Positions 8,994 through 17,096 of a DNA stretch of 64,000 nucleotides are shown here, one piece after another. The DNA comes from Chryseobacterium sp. T16E-39. Its GTDB lineage: Bacteria > Bacteroidota > Bacteroidia > Flavobacteriales > Weeksellaceae. The notes beneath the pieces were generated by a model that was given only the letters and a program-made list of their open reading frames with translations, made no database searches and was not told where the DNA came from. The number at the start of each line of letters is the position of its first letter. Within the stretch, counting starts at the first letter, position 1. The stretch is taken from NCBI RefSeq assembly GCF_002216065.1, contig NZ_CP022282.1, forward strand, positions 3,782,001-3,846,000, in the 5' to 3' direction. A program made the translations under genes and the position numbers.

Positions 8994-9215
8994 TTATAAG
9001 TCGAAAACACTAGGCCTTCTTGTGATGAAAATATCTTTGATCCACAAGGTAAATGCTAATCCCAGGTAGATAAGAAAGAAAAAGCCAGCGGTGGCAAAGG
9101 TTGAATAAATAAAAAATACCCGAAGTTTGGAAACAGGAATTCCAAGTTTAGTACCCATTCTTGTAAGGACACCAAACCATTCTCTTTCCATTTTATGACG
9201 AATATTATCTAGCAT
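8994..9215 (-). CDS. PspC-domain membrane protein
   Basis: A 73-residue protein with the PspC fold: GVLTRMGTKLGIPVSKLRVF followed by one hydrophobic segment (STFATAGFFFLIYLGLAFTL) and a short charged tail. In other bacteria PspC-domain proteins respond to envelope stress. Short single-domain versions such as this occur in Bacteroidota with no proven role. It directly precedes the GNAT gene with a 2-bp gap. Confidence 0.85.
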   Translation of the reverse strand: MLDNIRHKMEREWFGVLTRMGTKLGIPVSKLRVFFIYSTFATAGFFFLIYLGLAFTLWIKDIFITRRPSVFDL

Positions 9216-9334
9216 TTGATGAGTTTTTTAAGGTTAAATGCAATACTGCAATTTAAGCAAATTTTTCTTCATACCATTCTTGTATTGCTAAAACTGATTT
9301 TTAAAATATCTGCTATAATTTCACCTTGAACTAA

Positions 9335-9811
9335 TTAATTAAACTCTAAGCTATACATCGCACTAATAATCTTCCATTGTCCTTCAATTTTAGCGAGTTG
9401 CCAGAATTCTTTACCCCAATTGGTTGTTTTATTGTTTGATAGAAAAAAATAATCAAAGGTTACTGAGCCGATAACATCATCGTTTTCAATACGCACATTT
9501 TTGAATATTTCCTCTTGCTTTCCCTCATCTATAAGGAACTGATAGAAATCCGTTGAGGTTTTTGTGAAGATATTTGAAGGATGCAGTGTCTTTTTTTGTA
9601 GCCTTTTTTGCTGGCTTTTGTCCTTAATTACCGCAACCCAATTAAATGAATCTTTTGTAAATAAACTTTTGAAAGTAGCTGTATCCTTAGTAATAATACA
9701 TTTTTTGAAAACGGTTATAAGGTTCTGGATTTCAGACTTTTGTTTTTTATAAGTTTGTGCGTGGTAAAAGTTCATAGCAAATACCAGAAATAAGATATTA
9801 GTTGCTTTCAT
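9335..9811 (-). CDS. Secreted NTF2-like (nuclear transport factor 2 fold) protein
   Basis: The likely start is ATG 9809-9811, giving 158 residues with a signal peptide (MKATNILFLVFAMNFYHAQ). The open frame extends 65 codons further upstream but that extension is unlike protein and overlaps the DUF2851 gene. The mature part looks like an NTF2/SnoaL-type fold: a helix (IQNLITVFKKCIITKD), DSFNWVAVI, and a terminal pair of strands GSVTFDYFFLSN and WKIISAMYSLEF. Such folds can bind small ligands or serve as enzymes; nothing here specifies which. Confidence 0.7.
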   Translation of the reverse strand: MKATNILFLVFAMNFYHAQTYKKQKSEIQNLITVFKKCIITKDTATFKSLFTKDSFNWVAVIKDKSQQKRLQKKTLHPSNIFTKTSTDFYQFLIDEGKQEEIFKNVRIENDDVIGSVTFDYFFLSNNKTTNWGKEFWQLAKIEGQWKIISAMYSLEFN

Positions 9812-9951
9812 AAATCTAATAGTTAAATATTGTTTTGGATGACAAATATTCAAGTAAATCTGCCTGGTTGGTGAAAGCAAGTGTGGATGTACACTTTTCT
9901 GATGCAGAAAGCATTGTTGTCTACCCGAATGCAAAAAGTGGTTTAGCATTT

Positions 9952-11235
9952 TTAAGAAGCTCCACGATTTGTAGGGTCTTTTAGAAGTCTTAATCCAATA
10001 CTGCACTGTAGACAGTTTTTTTCTTCACAGCAGCTTTTGAAATGATAGATAAGGCTTTGGGTTTCCATTGAATGATTCATTTTTATCCCAAGCTTTTTCC
10101 AGGAGTCAATGATAGAATTTTTTTCAGGAGATAAATTCTTGTAAAATTCAATGATCTCATCTGCGATTTCTTCATTATGATATTTATGATAGGTGTATTT
10201 TAATGGAAGGACCGTATTTAAAATAATAAGCTCAATAAAATCAGGACTTAGTGTTTTAGGTTGGTTGATCGTTGAAATCTTCCCAAAATTAAAATGATTA
10301 TTCCAGTATTCCGAAGCTTGTACATTCTTGAAAACGTTAAGCAATTCATCAGTATTTTTTATAAGAATGATTTTAGAAAATAAATTTTGATGCTGATAAT
10401 AAAGGTCAGCCAATTGAGAGAGCCTTACCGTAGGAAAATTGGGAGGCCGTAATCGCAAAAATTTAGGACGAAAATTGATATCAGATATCTGGTATTTTAC
10501 TTTTACAAAATCAAACTCTCTTTTCCAGATTTCCATTTGTTCATCCTGGGGACTATCAAGCCATCCGGAAATCCCAAATAATAATGCTTCCATCTGAAAT
10601 TTATTTTGTCGGATCTTATTGATGATGCTGTGATCAATGCTTTCGGCAATCTGTCTGAAAATAAAGGCATTTACTTTTAATCCAAATGAATACGCAAGGC
10701 TCTGAAATAATACAGCTTCAAAATTATTTTTAGATTGTTCTAAATTTTTTTCCAGTTCTTGAGATTTAGAATCCAGTTTTTTTAGAATATTTTCTTCGTG
10801 AAAGTTAATGGGAATACTGTTGATATTGAATATGCCTTCACAAGGAATGAAATGATCCTCAGTAATCAGTTTTTCATATTTCCAGAGGATATTCTCATCG
10901 ATAAAATTTTTCAGTTCGAGTGTAGGGATTTTTCTATCATTAAATTCTTCAATTTCTACATCATTTTGAAAGACGACATGCAGAATTATATTTTGATAAT
11001 TTGGATCTTTAGAGTGATTGTGAAAGATCCAGTCAGAAGACTTAACATGCAATTCTATATTTCCGCTTAAGACTAAGTTGTTGGTTTTGATTGTTGCAAA
11101 TAAAAAATCTGGTCCTGCATCAGTATTCCATTTTCCAAAATTAATCACTTCAATAGCGTTTCCTTCAATATCCTTGAAGTCAAAATTTTTGAAAACCTTA
11201 AAGTTCCAAAGATATTGAAGTAATTTTTCCGTCAT
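9952..11235 (-). CDS. DUF2851 family protein
   Basis: A 427-residue cytosolic protein of a family common in Bacteroidota. The N-terminus contains YLWNFKVFKN and the conserved segments FGKWNTDAGPDFLFATIK and GNIELHVKSSDW. These resemble a restriction-endonuclease-like (PD-(D/E)XK) core, but that assignment is inference from pattern. The C-terminus carries CCEEKNCLQCSIG, a cysteine cluster that might bind metal. Transcription would run toward the NTF2-like gene. Function unknown. Confidence 0.8.
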   Translation of the reverse strand: MTEKLLQYLWNFKVFKNFDFKDIEGNAIEVINFGKWNTDAGPDFLFATIKTNNLVLSGNIELHVKSSDWIFHNHSKDPNYQNIILHVVFQNDVEIEEFNDRKIPTLELKNFIDENILWKYEKLITEDHFIPCEGIFNINSIPINFHEENILKKLDSKSQELEKNLEQSKNNFEAVLFQSLAYSFGLKVNAFIFRQIAESIDHSIINKIRQNKFQMEALLFGISGWLDSPQDEQMEIWKREFDFVKVKYQISDINFRPKFLRLRPPNFPTVRLSQLADLYYQHQNLFSKIILIKNTDELLNVFKNVQASEYWNNHFNFGKISTINQPKTLSPDFIELIILNTVLPLKYTYHKYHNEEIADEIIEFYKNLSPEKNSIIDSWKKLGIKMNHSMETQSLIYHFKSCCEEKNCLQCSIGLRLLKDPTNRGAS

Positions 11236-11457
11236 TGTGTTGTTGGATAAATATAATTGAAATATTATATTTCTAAGCCCATTTCTTAAAATTTTTGCTT
11301 GCTTTTTTGCATTTTCAGAAATTTGAAGGATTTATGACTTTAAATTAAACTTAATACCTTTTTTTTTCTGCTGTTCTCTTCAGTTTAGTGAAAATAATGG
11401 AGGATTTGTGGAGAAGTTTTTAAGGTATATGTTGCTTTATTCTTTAGAACAAAAAAA

Positions 11458-11480
11458 GGCTCAGATCACTGATCTAAGCC
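11458..11480 (-). terminator. Terminator of the GH3-bshA unit
   Basis: An 11-bp stem with one mismatch (11458-11468 against 11470-11480), followed on the minus strand by a run of seven T. It lies 40 bp past the bshA stop. Confidence 0.75.
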
Positions 11481-11521
11481 TTAGGTTTATTTTGATATCT
11501 CCTTATCAGGATCTTTTTTGA

Positions 11522-12670
11522 CTATGCTTGAGTCAGTTCATTTTTAAAGTTAGCGATGGTTGTTGTGTACATTTCCTCATAAATAGGAAGTACATTTTTT
11601 AAATCAAATTTGATAGCCTGCTCTTTTGCATTGGCTTTCATTTTGGATAAAAGCTCATCATTGCTTAATAGCTTAATGGTGTAATTACTCATAGCTTCCA
11701 CATTTCCTATCTCTGCTAAGAAACCTGTTTCTCCCTGGATATTAACCTCTGGAATTCCTCCTGCATTAGAACTGATAACAGGCGTGTATGCTGCCATTGC
11801 TTCTAAGGCGGCTAAACCAAAACTTTCCTGCTCAGAAGGAAGTAAGAATACATCTGAAAGCTGAAGGATTCTGTACAGGTCATTCACTTTTCCAAGAAGA
11901 CGGATTTTAGAAATCAAATCTGGGTTTTCTTCCAGGAATTGATTAACTTTTTCCATATCAGGACCTTCTCCAATAATGATCAATTTAGATTTCACCTTCT
12001 TATGAACATTCTTGAAGATCTGAAGAACTTCATCTACACGTTTTACCGGACGTAAATTAGACACGTGAATCAATATTTTTTCATCAGGGTCAGCAAATTG
12101 TGTTCTCTGGCACTCATTGCATTCATCGAATTCAGAATTATCGATGAAGTTCGTGATCACCTGAATAGGTTTTTTAATGTTGAAAAACTGTAGAGTATCT
12201 TTTTTTAAACTTTCAGATACAGAAGTAATTGCATCAGATTTATTGATCGAAAATTCTACAGCATGTTTGTAACTTGGATGCTGCCCGACTAAGGTAATAT
12301 CAGTACCATGCAGAGTCGTTACCAAAGGAATATCATTATTATCTTCTTTCAGCATTTGTTTGGCCGTAAATGCTGCATAAGCATAAGGAATCGCATAATG
12401 CGCATGCAGTAGATCCAGTTTATATAGATTCACAACCCTATAGATCATGGAACTTAATGCAATATCATAGGGTTGATACTGGAAGAGCGGATACGTCTGT
12501 ACATTGACCCTATGGAAAAAAATATTAGGATTTGTGATATCTAGTCTTGCAGGAAGAGCGGAACTTATGAAGTGAACTTCATAACCTTTATTAGCAAGAG
12601 ACATTCCCAGTTCTGTTGCTACGATACCACTTCCGCCGTATGTTGGATAGCAAAGTATGCCTATTTTCAT
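11522..12670 (-). CDS. bshA: N-acetyl-alpha-D-glucosaminyl L-malate synthase BshA
   Basis: A 382-residue GT4 glycosyltransferase matching BshA. The start MKIGILCYPTYGGSGIVATE is the acceptor-side glycine-rich loop. The C-terminal domain contains HVSNLRPVKRVDEVLQIF, IIIGEGPD, LLPSEQESFGLAALEAMA and NAGGIPEV, with the E-x7-E type donor site. It joins UDP-GlcNAc and L-malate, the first step to bacillithiol, the low-molecular-weight thiol used by many Bacteroidota and Firmicutes. It begins 7 bp after the GH3 gene's stop, so the two are probably one transcript. Confidence 0.93.
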   Translation of the reverse strand: MKIGILCYPTYGGSGIVATELGMSLANKGYEVHFISSALPARLDITNPNIFFHRVNVQTYPLFQYQPYDIALSSMIYRVVNLYKLDLLHAHYAIPYAYAAFTAKQMLKEDNNDIPLVTTLHGTDITLVGQHPSYKHAVEFSINKSDAITSVSESLKKDTLQFFNIKKPIQVITNFIDNSEFDECNECQRTQFADPDEKILIHVSNLRPVKRVDEVLQIFKNVHKKVKSKLIIIGEGPDMEKVNQFLEENPDLISKIRLLGKVNDLYRILQLSDVFLLPSEQESFGLAALEAMAAYTPVISSNAGGIPEVNIQGETGFLAEIGNVEAMSNYTIKLLSNDELLSKMKANAKEQAIKFDLKNVLPIYEEMYTTTIANFKNELTQA

Positions 12671-12677
12671 TGGATTA

Positions 12678-14414
12678 TTATTGTTTTGATGTTGTAAATA
12701 TAGTTGAGTTCACTTTTGTATCAGAAGCCATCGTTGAATTTAGATCAATACCCATTCCGGCTTTTAGCTGATCGTTAATTAATACGGGAAGTCTTCCCCA
12801 TATTTTTGTTTTTCCCATTAAAGCGTTTGCAGTTGCAACCATTGAATCATCATTGTTTTCGTAAGAAACAAGGACCGTGGAAACTTTTGAAATATCAATA
12901 TCCTTCAATGCGTAGGCACTTCCAAATACATTTAGTATGACTTTTTGATTTTTGGTTAGATCAGCTAGGATCCTTTTTGATTCTGCTGAAATTTTATAAG
13001 GTTTGTAAGCTGTAGAATTATCTTTATGCAAACCAACAATTACTGTAGAATTAGAAGGTATTGAATTAATTTCTCCAGCTTTTTTAATAATGACAGTAGA
13101 ACCTAGTTGATTAGCAAATGTTTGATAGGGAGCTTCTTCCAGGGGAACATAGTAAATTTGTTTTCCTTTCAGTGGAAGTAGTTTTTGTTCATCCTTTAAT
13201 AAAGTAAGTGCATTAGAATAAAGATTTTGAACTAAAACTTTATGTGAATCATTATTCAGATCACCGTTAATATTTTCAGGATTTTTTGGACTGTACTTTT
13301 CCAGGCCTAAATAGTATTTGGTGAGGAGTATTTTTTTAACACTTTCTTCAACTCTGGATTGTGAAATTTCTCCATTGTCAATAGCTTTTTGTATTAATTT
13401 TTTTCCTTCTGATACACCTTGAGAGAAAAGCATAATATCATTTCCAGCTTTGAATGCCAATGCATCCAGCTCTCCAGGTTTATATTTATTGGCGACAGCA
13501 CCCATATTAAGAGCATCGGTAATAATAAGCCCTTTGTATCCTAATTTTTCTTTTAAAAGACCTGTGATGATATTTTTAGAAACTGAAGCGGGAATTCCTT
13601 TTCCTGACTCTAAGGTTGGAACATACAAATGGGCAACCATTACACCACCAATGCCTTTATTCATCAATGCTTTAAAAGGTGCTAATTCAACGGCATTTAG
13701 CCGGTCTAGTTGATGGGAAACCACAGGCAAATCTAAATGCGAATCCGTATTGGTATCACCATGTCCGGGAAAGTGTTTGATAGCCGCAAGTATGTTGTTA
13801 TCCTGTAGTCCATTGGAATAGGCTAATGCAGAATTGATGACATTATCCACTTCAGAGCCAAAGCTTCTGTTTCCAATAATTGGGTTGTTAGGATTAGTGT
13901 TAACATCCACAACTGGAGCAAAATCCCAGTTAATTCCCATTCTTTTGCAATCTTCAGCAATTTTGGAAGACATCTGGTAAATAAGATTTTTATCCTGAAT
14001 AGCTCCCAACGTCATTGCCCATGGAAATTTATGTGCAGCTGCGATTCTTTGAAACAACCCCCACTCGGCATCCATTCCAATCATTAAAGGAACTTTCGAT
14101 TTTTGTTGAAACTCATTAACCAATGCAATTTCCCTTGCTGCGTCATCCTGCATTAAGATCAGTCCGCCGATCTTATCATTGGTGACAATATTTCTTACCT
14201 GGCTAATATGGCCTTCATCTTTGTTGGTATAAAGGGCAACAATGAAAAGTTGTCCTAATTTTTCATCCTGAGAAAGAGAATTATAAGTCTTATCAACCCA
14301 TTGGTTGGCTTTGCTTACCTCAGACTGAGAAATGCCCTTTGGAAGATACTGGGCAGTGATTTTTGAAGTGGCAAATAAGAATATGAAGAGGGAAGTGCAA
14401 ACTATTTTGTTCAT
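12678..14414 (-). CDS. Glycoside hydrolase family 3 beta-N-acetylhexosaminidase
   Basis: A secreted GH3 enzyme of 578 residues from ATG 14412-14414 (signal peptide MNKIVCTSLFIFLFATSKITAQ); nine extra upstream codons are unlikely to be used. The N-terminal TIM barrel has the NagZ signature KHFPGHGDTNTDSHLDLPVV, whose His/Asp pair provides the general acid/base in this subgroup, and ITDALNMGAV with the nucleophile Asp. A smaller C-terminal alpha/beta domain follows. It probably releases GlcNAc from muropeptides or glycans in the periplasm. The coupling to bshA is spatial; a shared pathway is not shown. Confidence 0.9.
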   Translation of the reverse strand: MNKIVCTSLFIFLFATSKITAQYLPKGISQSEVSKANQWVDKTYNSLSQDEKLGQLFIVALYTNKDEGHISQVRNIVTNDKIGGLILMQDDAAREIALVNEFQQKSKVPLMIGMDAEWGLFQRIAAAHKFPWAMTLGAIQDKNLIYQMSSKIAEDCKRMGINWDFAPVVDVNTNPNNPIIGNRSFGSEVDNVINSALAYSNGLQDNNILAAIKHFPGHGDTNTDSHLDLPVVSHQLDRLNAVELAPFKALMNKGIGGVMVAHLYVPTLESGKGIPASVSKNIITGLLKEKLGYKGLIITDALNMGAVANKYKPGELDALAFKAGNDIMLFSQGVSEGKKLIQKAIDNGEISQSRVEESVKKILLTKYYLGLEKYSPKNPENINGDLNNDSHKVLVQNLYSNALTLLKDEQKLLPLKGKQIYYVPLEEAPYQTFANQLGSTVIIKKAGEINSIPSNSTVIVGLHKDNSTAYKPYKISAESKRILADLTKNQKVILNVFGSAYALKDIDISKVSTVLVSYENNDDSMVATANALMGKTKIWGRLPVLINDQLKAGMGIDLNSTMASDTKVNSTIFTTSKQ

Positions 14415-14529
14415 AACTTTTGAATAAGAACAAAAATACAATTAAAAAAATCATCATAATGGATGTTTTTGAGTTTTTTGGTATATGTTTTGGATGTGCT
14501 TTATAAATAATATTAAAACTTTTATAAAA

Positions 14530-15078
14530 ATGAAAAAATTTCTTCCAATCCTTCTATTAGCTTTTGTCAGCTTATTTATTTTTAGCTGTGATAAAGACGA
14601 TGATAATAATAATTTTGTAGATAATGACACGGTGGGTACCGCTTTTGATATTACACCGACTTTCACAAGAACTGATGACAATTTATATCAGTATTCTGAT
14701 GCATTTAATAGTCCTTTAGTACAATCTGATGTAGTATTGATCTATTTACAAACTGGTCTTACCAATAACAACTCCCCAATCTGGAGATTACTTCCATATA
14801 CATTCTTTACTAATAATAATGTAGCTGTGGATTATTCATTTGATTTCAGCAAATTTGATATTGGTATTAATGTAAATTCTACTTTAAATTTAACTACGAA
14901 TCCAACATACTACACAAATAAGAGATTTAGAGTTGTAATACTACCTGCCAATACTGGTAAAAATGGTGCTAAAAGTGCTAATGCAAAAAATGCAGCAACT
15001 CCTGTAGACTATAATGATTACTATAGTGTAATTAAATATTACAATATTGACGAGTCTAAAATTAAGACTAGAAATTAA
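14530..15078 (+). CDS. Putative surface lipoprotein of unknown function
   Basis: Starting at ATG 14530 the product is 182 residues with a type II signal peptide (MKKFLPILLLAFVSLFIFSC). The residues after the cysteine, KDDDNNN, resemble the lipoprotein export signal that sends Bacteroidota lipoproteins to the cell surface. The rest is Asn/Thr/Tyr-rich and probably beta-structured. No family is recognised. Fifteen upstream in-frame codons are excluded because they would bury the signal peptide. It is followed by a strong terminator and stands alone. Confidence 0.75.
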   Translation: MKKFLPILLLAFVSLFIFSCDKDDDNNNFVDNDTVGTAFDITPTFTRTDDNLYQYSDAFNSPLVQSDVVLIYLQTGLTNNNSPIWRLLPYTFFTNNNVAVDYSFDFSKFDIGINVNSTLNLTTNPTYYTNKRFRVVILPANTGKNGAKSANAKNAATPVDYNDYYSVIKYYNIDESKIKTRN

Positions 15079-15112
15079 GATATATCTTTTCAGTTTTTTT
15101 ATAATTAAAAAA

Positions 15113-15136
15113 GGCTCCGGAATTTATTCCGGAGCC
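15113..15136. terminator. Bidirectional terminator between lipoprotein and ribA
   Basis: Perfect 8-bp GC-rich arms (15113-15120, 15129-15136) with A/T runs on both sides, between convergent genes. Confidence 0.9.
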
Positions 15137-15152
15137 TTTTATTTATTTTATC

Positions 15153-15749
15153 TTAATTATCATTGTCATCGAGAAGATGCCCAAAATAATCTTTCTTTGT
15201 CTTTAAATATCCTCTGCTGATATCATTAGCCGGGATTTGTAAAGGAATCCTTGAATTAAGGTGAATATTGCTTTCTGTAACATATTTTACCTTTTCCGGA
15301 TTGTTGGTGAGAAGATTAATATCTTTTACTTCCAGTACATTTAAAATTTCAATGGCTACATTAAAATTCCTGTCGTCTGCCGGAAGTCCAAGCTGAAGAT
15401 TAGCTTCTACGGTATCGAATCCTTTTTCCTGTAAAGAATACGCTTTTAGTTTATTGATAATTCCAATGTTTCTTCCTTCCTGACGAAGGTAAACAATAAC
15501 CCCTCCATTTTCATGGATATATTTCATCGCAGCATCTAATTGCTGCCCACATTCACATTTTTTTGAATGGAAGACTTCGCCGGTAATACATTCTGAGTGG
15601 AAACGTACATTAACTGGTTTTGAAAAATCGGTATTTTCAGCAATGATTGCCATATGAGGCATCCAGTCATTTTCGTTTTCAGAGAAAGCGATCATTCGGA
15701 AAGTTCCATGTTCTGTAGGAACGTTTGCTTCCGCTTGAATTTTAATCAT
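15153..15749 (-). CDS. ribA: GTP cyclohydrolase II
   Basis: A 198-residue stand-alone RibA. It opens the GTP imidazole ring, releasing formate and pyrophosphate, as the first step of riboflavin synthesis. Zinc ligands appear as C-x10-C-x-C in ECITGEVFHSKKCECGQQLD. Further conserved pieces are LRQEGRNIGIINKLKAY, DDRNFNVA and LTNNPEKV. Stand-alone RibA is about this length. It is the last gene of the minus-strand run beginning at 19495, 23 bp after the preceding lipoprotein, and is followed by a terminator. Its link with the envelope genes upstream is positional only. Confidence 0.93.
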   Translation of the reverse strand: MIKIQAEANVPTEHGTFRMIAFSENENDWMPHMAIIAENTDFSKPVNVRFHSECITGEVFHSKKCECGQQLDAAMKYIHENGGVIVYLRQEGRNIGIINKLKAYSLQEKGFDTVEANLQLGLPADDRNFNVAIEILNVLEVKDINLLTNNPEKVKYVTESNIHLNSRIPLQIPANDISRGYLKTKKDYFGHLLDDNDN

Positions 15750-15772
15750 TAATAAGGTAGTTGAACTAGTTT

Positions 15773-16231
15773 TTAATTTCCTTTTAGAGAATCCTCAATA
15801 ATAGAAATATTGGTTTTTAATCTTACCAGATATCTGTTGAGAATCTCATCATCATCTTTTGGAAGGTTCTGCCTTAGTTTCTGAATTTTTTTATAGGATT
15901 TTTCAAAGCTTTTAATTGCTCTGTTCTTTCCTGATATATTATTTGCATCTATTGCATATAAGTAATTCTGTAAACTGTATTTAAGAGAAACTACCTCTTC
16001 ATTTACACTGATAGTTTTAAAATTAGGAAAGGTGGAAATTAAATTCGATATCTCAGAAGCATTTACATTTTCTTTGATGTTAATGTCTATGCTTTTCTTA
16101 AGTCCTCTGTCAGAATCTGAACCTTTTGCTTCACTATAAAAACTATTAGACAACGGAGAAAAATTTAATTTTTCCGTTGCACAAGAAGAAGTTAGTATAA
16201 ACAGTATTCCAAAAAAAAATAATCTTTTCAT
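15773..16231 (-). CDS. Small lipoprotein of unknown function
   Basis: A 152-residue product with a lipoprotein signal (MKRLFFFGILFILTSSC). The mature part is helical and charged, with IQKLRQNLPKDDDEILNRYL. No family is recognised. Its ATG overlaps the DUF4254 stop by 4 bp (ATGA), a sign of translational coupling. It probably works at the inner face of an envelope membrane, but nothing more can be read from it. Confidence 0.75.
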   Translation of the reverse strand: MKRLFFFGILFILTSSCATEKLNFSPLSNSFYSEAKGSDSDRGLKKSIDINIKENVNASEISNLISTFPNFKTISVNEEVVSLKYSLQNYLYAIDANNISGKNRAIKSFEKSYKKIQKLRQNLPKDDDEILNRYLVRLKTNISIIEDSLKGN

Positions 16232-16842
16232 TTTTGTTGCCCCTTTTGATAAAGGATTGGGTTAAGACTTTCATCGTTATACATTTTCATTTGTTTGTAT
16301 ACTTTCATCTTAACATCACCGTTTTCAATATCAGTAAGCAACTGATTAATAGAAGTTGATAGATCTTCTTTCTGAATAAGAAGCACATCTAATTTTGCCT
16401 GGCAATTTAATCGATGTTCTTCTGAAGCAGATGTTCTATTTGCTTCTAATGACATGTGATAAACCTTTAACGCAAGTATTGATAGTCTGTCTACAGCCCA
16501 AGCGGGTGTTTCCGTATTTATCTTTGCATCAGGTTTAGGAGTTACATTTTTAAATTTATTAAGAAACCAGCTGTCAATAAACTCCACTAAATCAGTTCTT
16601 TGCTGATTAGAAGCATCTATTGTTCTCTTTAATTGAAGAGCTTCAACCGGATTAATATTTTCATCTCTAATTATATCTTCCAAATGCCATTGAACGGTAT
16701 CAATCCAGTTCTTTGCGTACAAAATTCGTTCCAAACTGTCTTTTTCGAAAGGATTATTAATTAGATTGTTGACGTCATCAAATACGTGGTAGTCTTCAAT
16801 AGATTGATTGAAGACTTTCCATGCAGTCTCTGTGAAATTCAT
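16228..16842 (-). CDS. DUF4254 family protein
   Basis: A 204-residue all-helical protein of the DUF4254 family, which is widespread in Bacteroidota. Characteristic stretches are ILYAKNWIDTVQWHLEDIIR, RTIDASNQQRTDLVEFID and AWAVDRLSILALKVYHM. It has no signal peptide. It lies between tatA (14 bp upstream) and the small lipoprotein (4-bp overlap). The biochemical role is unknown. Confidence 0.85.
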   Translation of the reverse strand: MNFTETAWKVFNQSIEDYHVFDDVNNLINNPFEKDSLERILYAKNWIDTVQWHLEDIIRDENINPVEALQLKRTIDASNQQRTDLVEFIDSWFLNKFKNVTPKPDAKINTETPAWAVDRLSILALKVYHMSLEANRTSASEEHRLNCQAKLDVLLIQKEDLSTSINQLLTDIENGDVKMKVYKQMKMYNDESLNPILYQKGQQK

Positions 16843-16856
16843 TAATTCTGAAGAAT

Positions 16857-17066
16857 TTAGTTGCTTGAAGGGTTATTGGTCGAAGAGTTTTTGTTATCAG
16901 ATGGATTTTTATCCTCTTCTTTTACTGCATCTTTAAATTCTTTGATCCCTGATCCAACTCCTCTCATTAATTCCGGAATTTTTTTACCTCCGAATAACAA
17001 AACAAGAAGAATTGCTACGATAAGGATGTGCTGCCATGATAAGGCAAGTATTGTTAATGTTTCCAT
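16857..17066 (-). CDS. tatA: Sec-independent protein translocase TatA
   Basis: A 69-residue TatA/E protein. It has a short N-terminal membrane helix ([15 protein letters not shown]) followed by the hinge and amphipathic helix [20 protein letters not shown] and an acidic disordered tail. TatA oligomers form the pore that moves folded proteins. The FGG-K-IPE motif is intact. It is encoded 30 bp after the EnvC-like gene. tatC is not in the window. Confidence 0.9.
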   Translation of the reverse strand: METLTILALSWQHILIVAILLVLLFGGKKIPELMRGVGSGIKEFKDAVKEEDKNPSDNKNSSTNNPSSN

Positions 17067-17096
17067 TTCTAAATTTTTTACAAAGTTAGTCTTTTT

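Noticed and set aside
9823-9984. Plus-strand open frame of 54 codons with protein-like text (SIVVYPNAKSGLA) overlapping the 3' end of the DUF2851 gene
   Set aside because: No start codon in a sensible place, no homologue recognised, and it overlaps a well-supported gene. It may be a remnant but evidence is thin.
9812-10006. 65-codon N-terminal extension of the NTF2-like gene
   Set aside because: The extension is rich in His, Gln and Cys, lacks protein character, overlaps DUF2851 and would hide the signal peptide.
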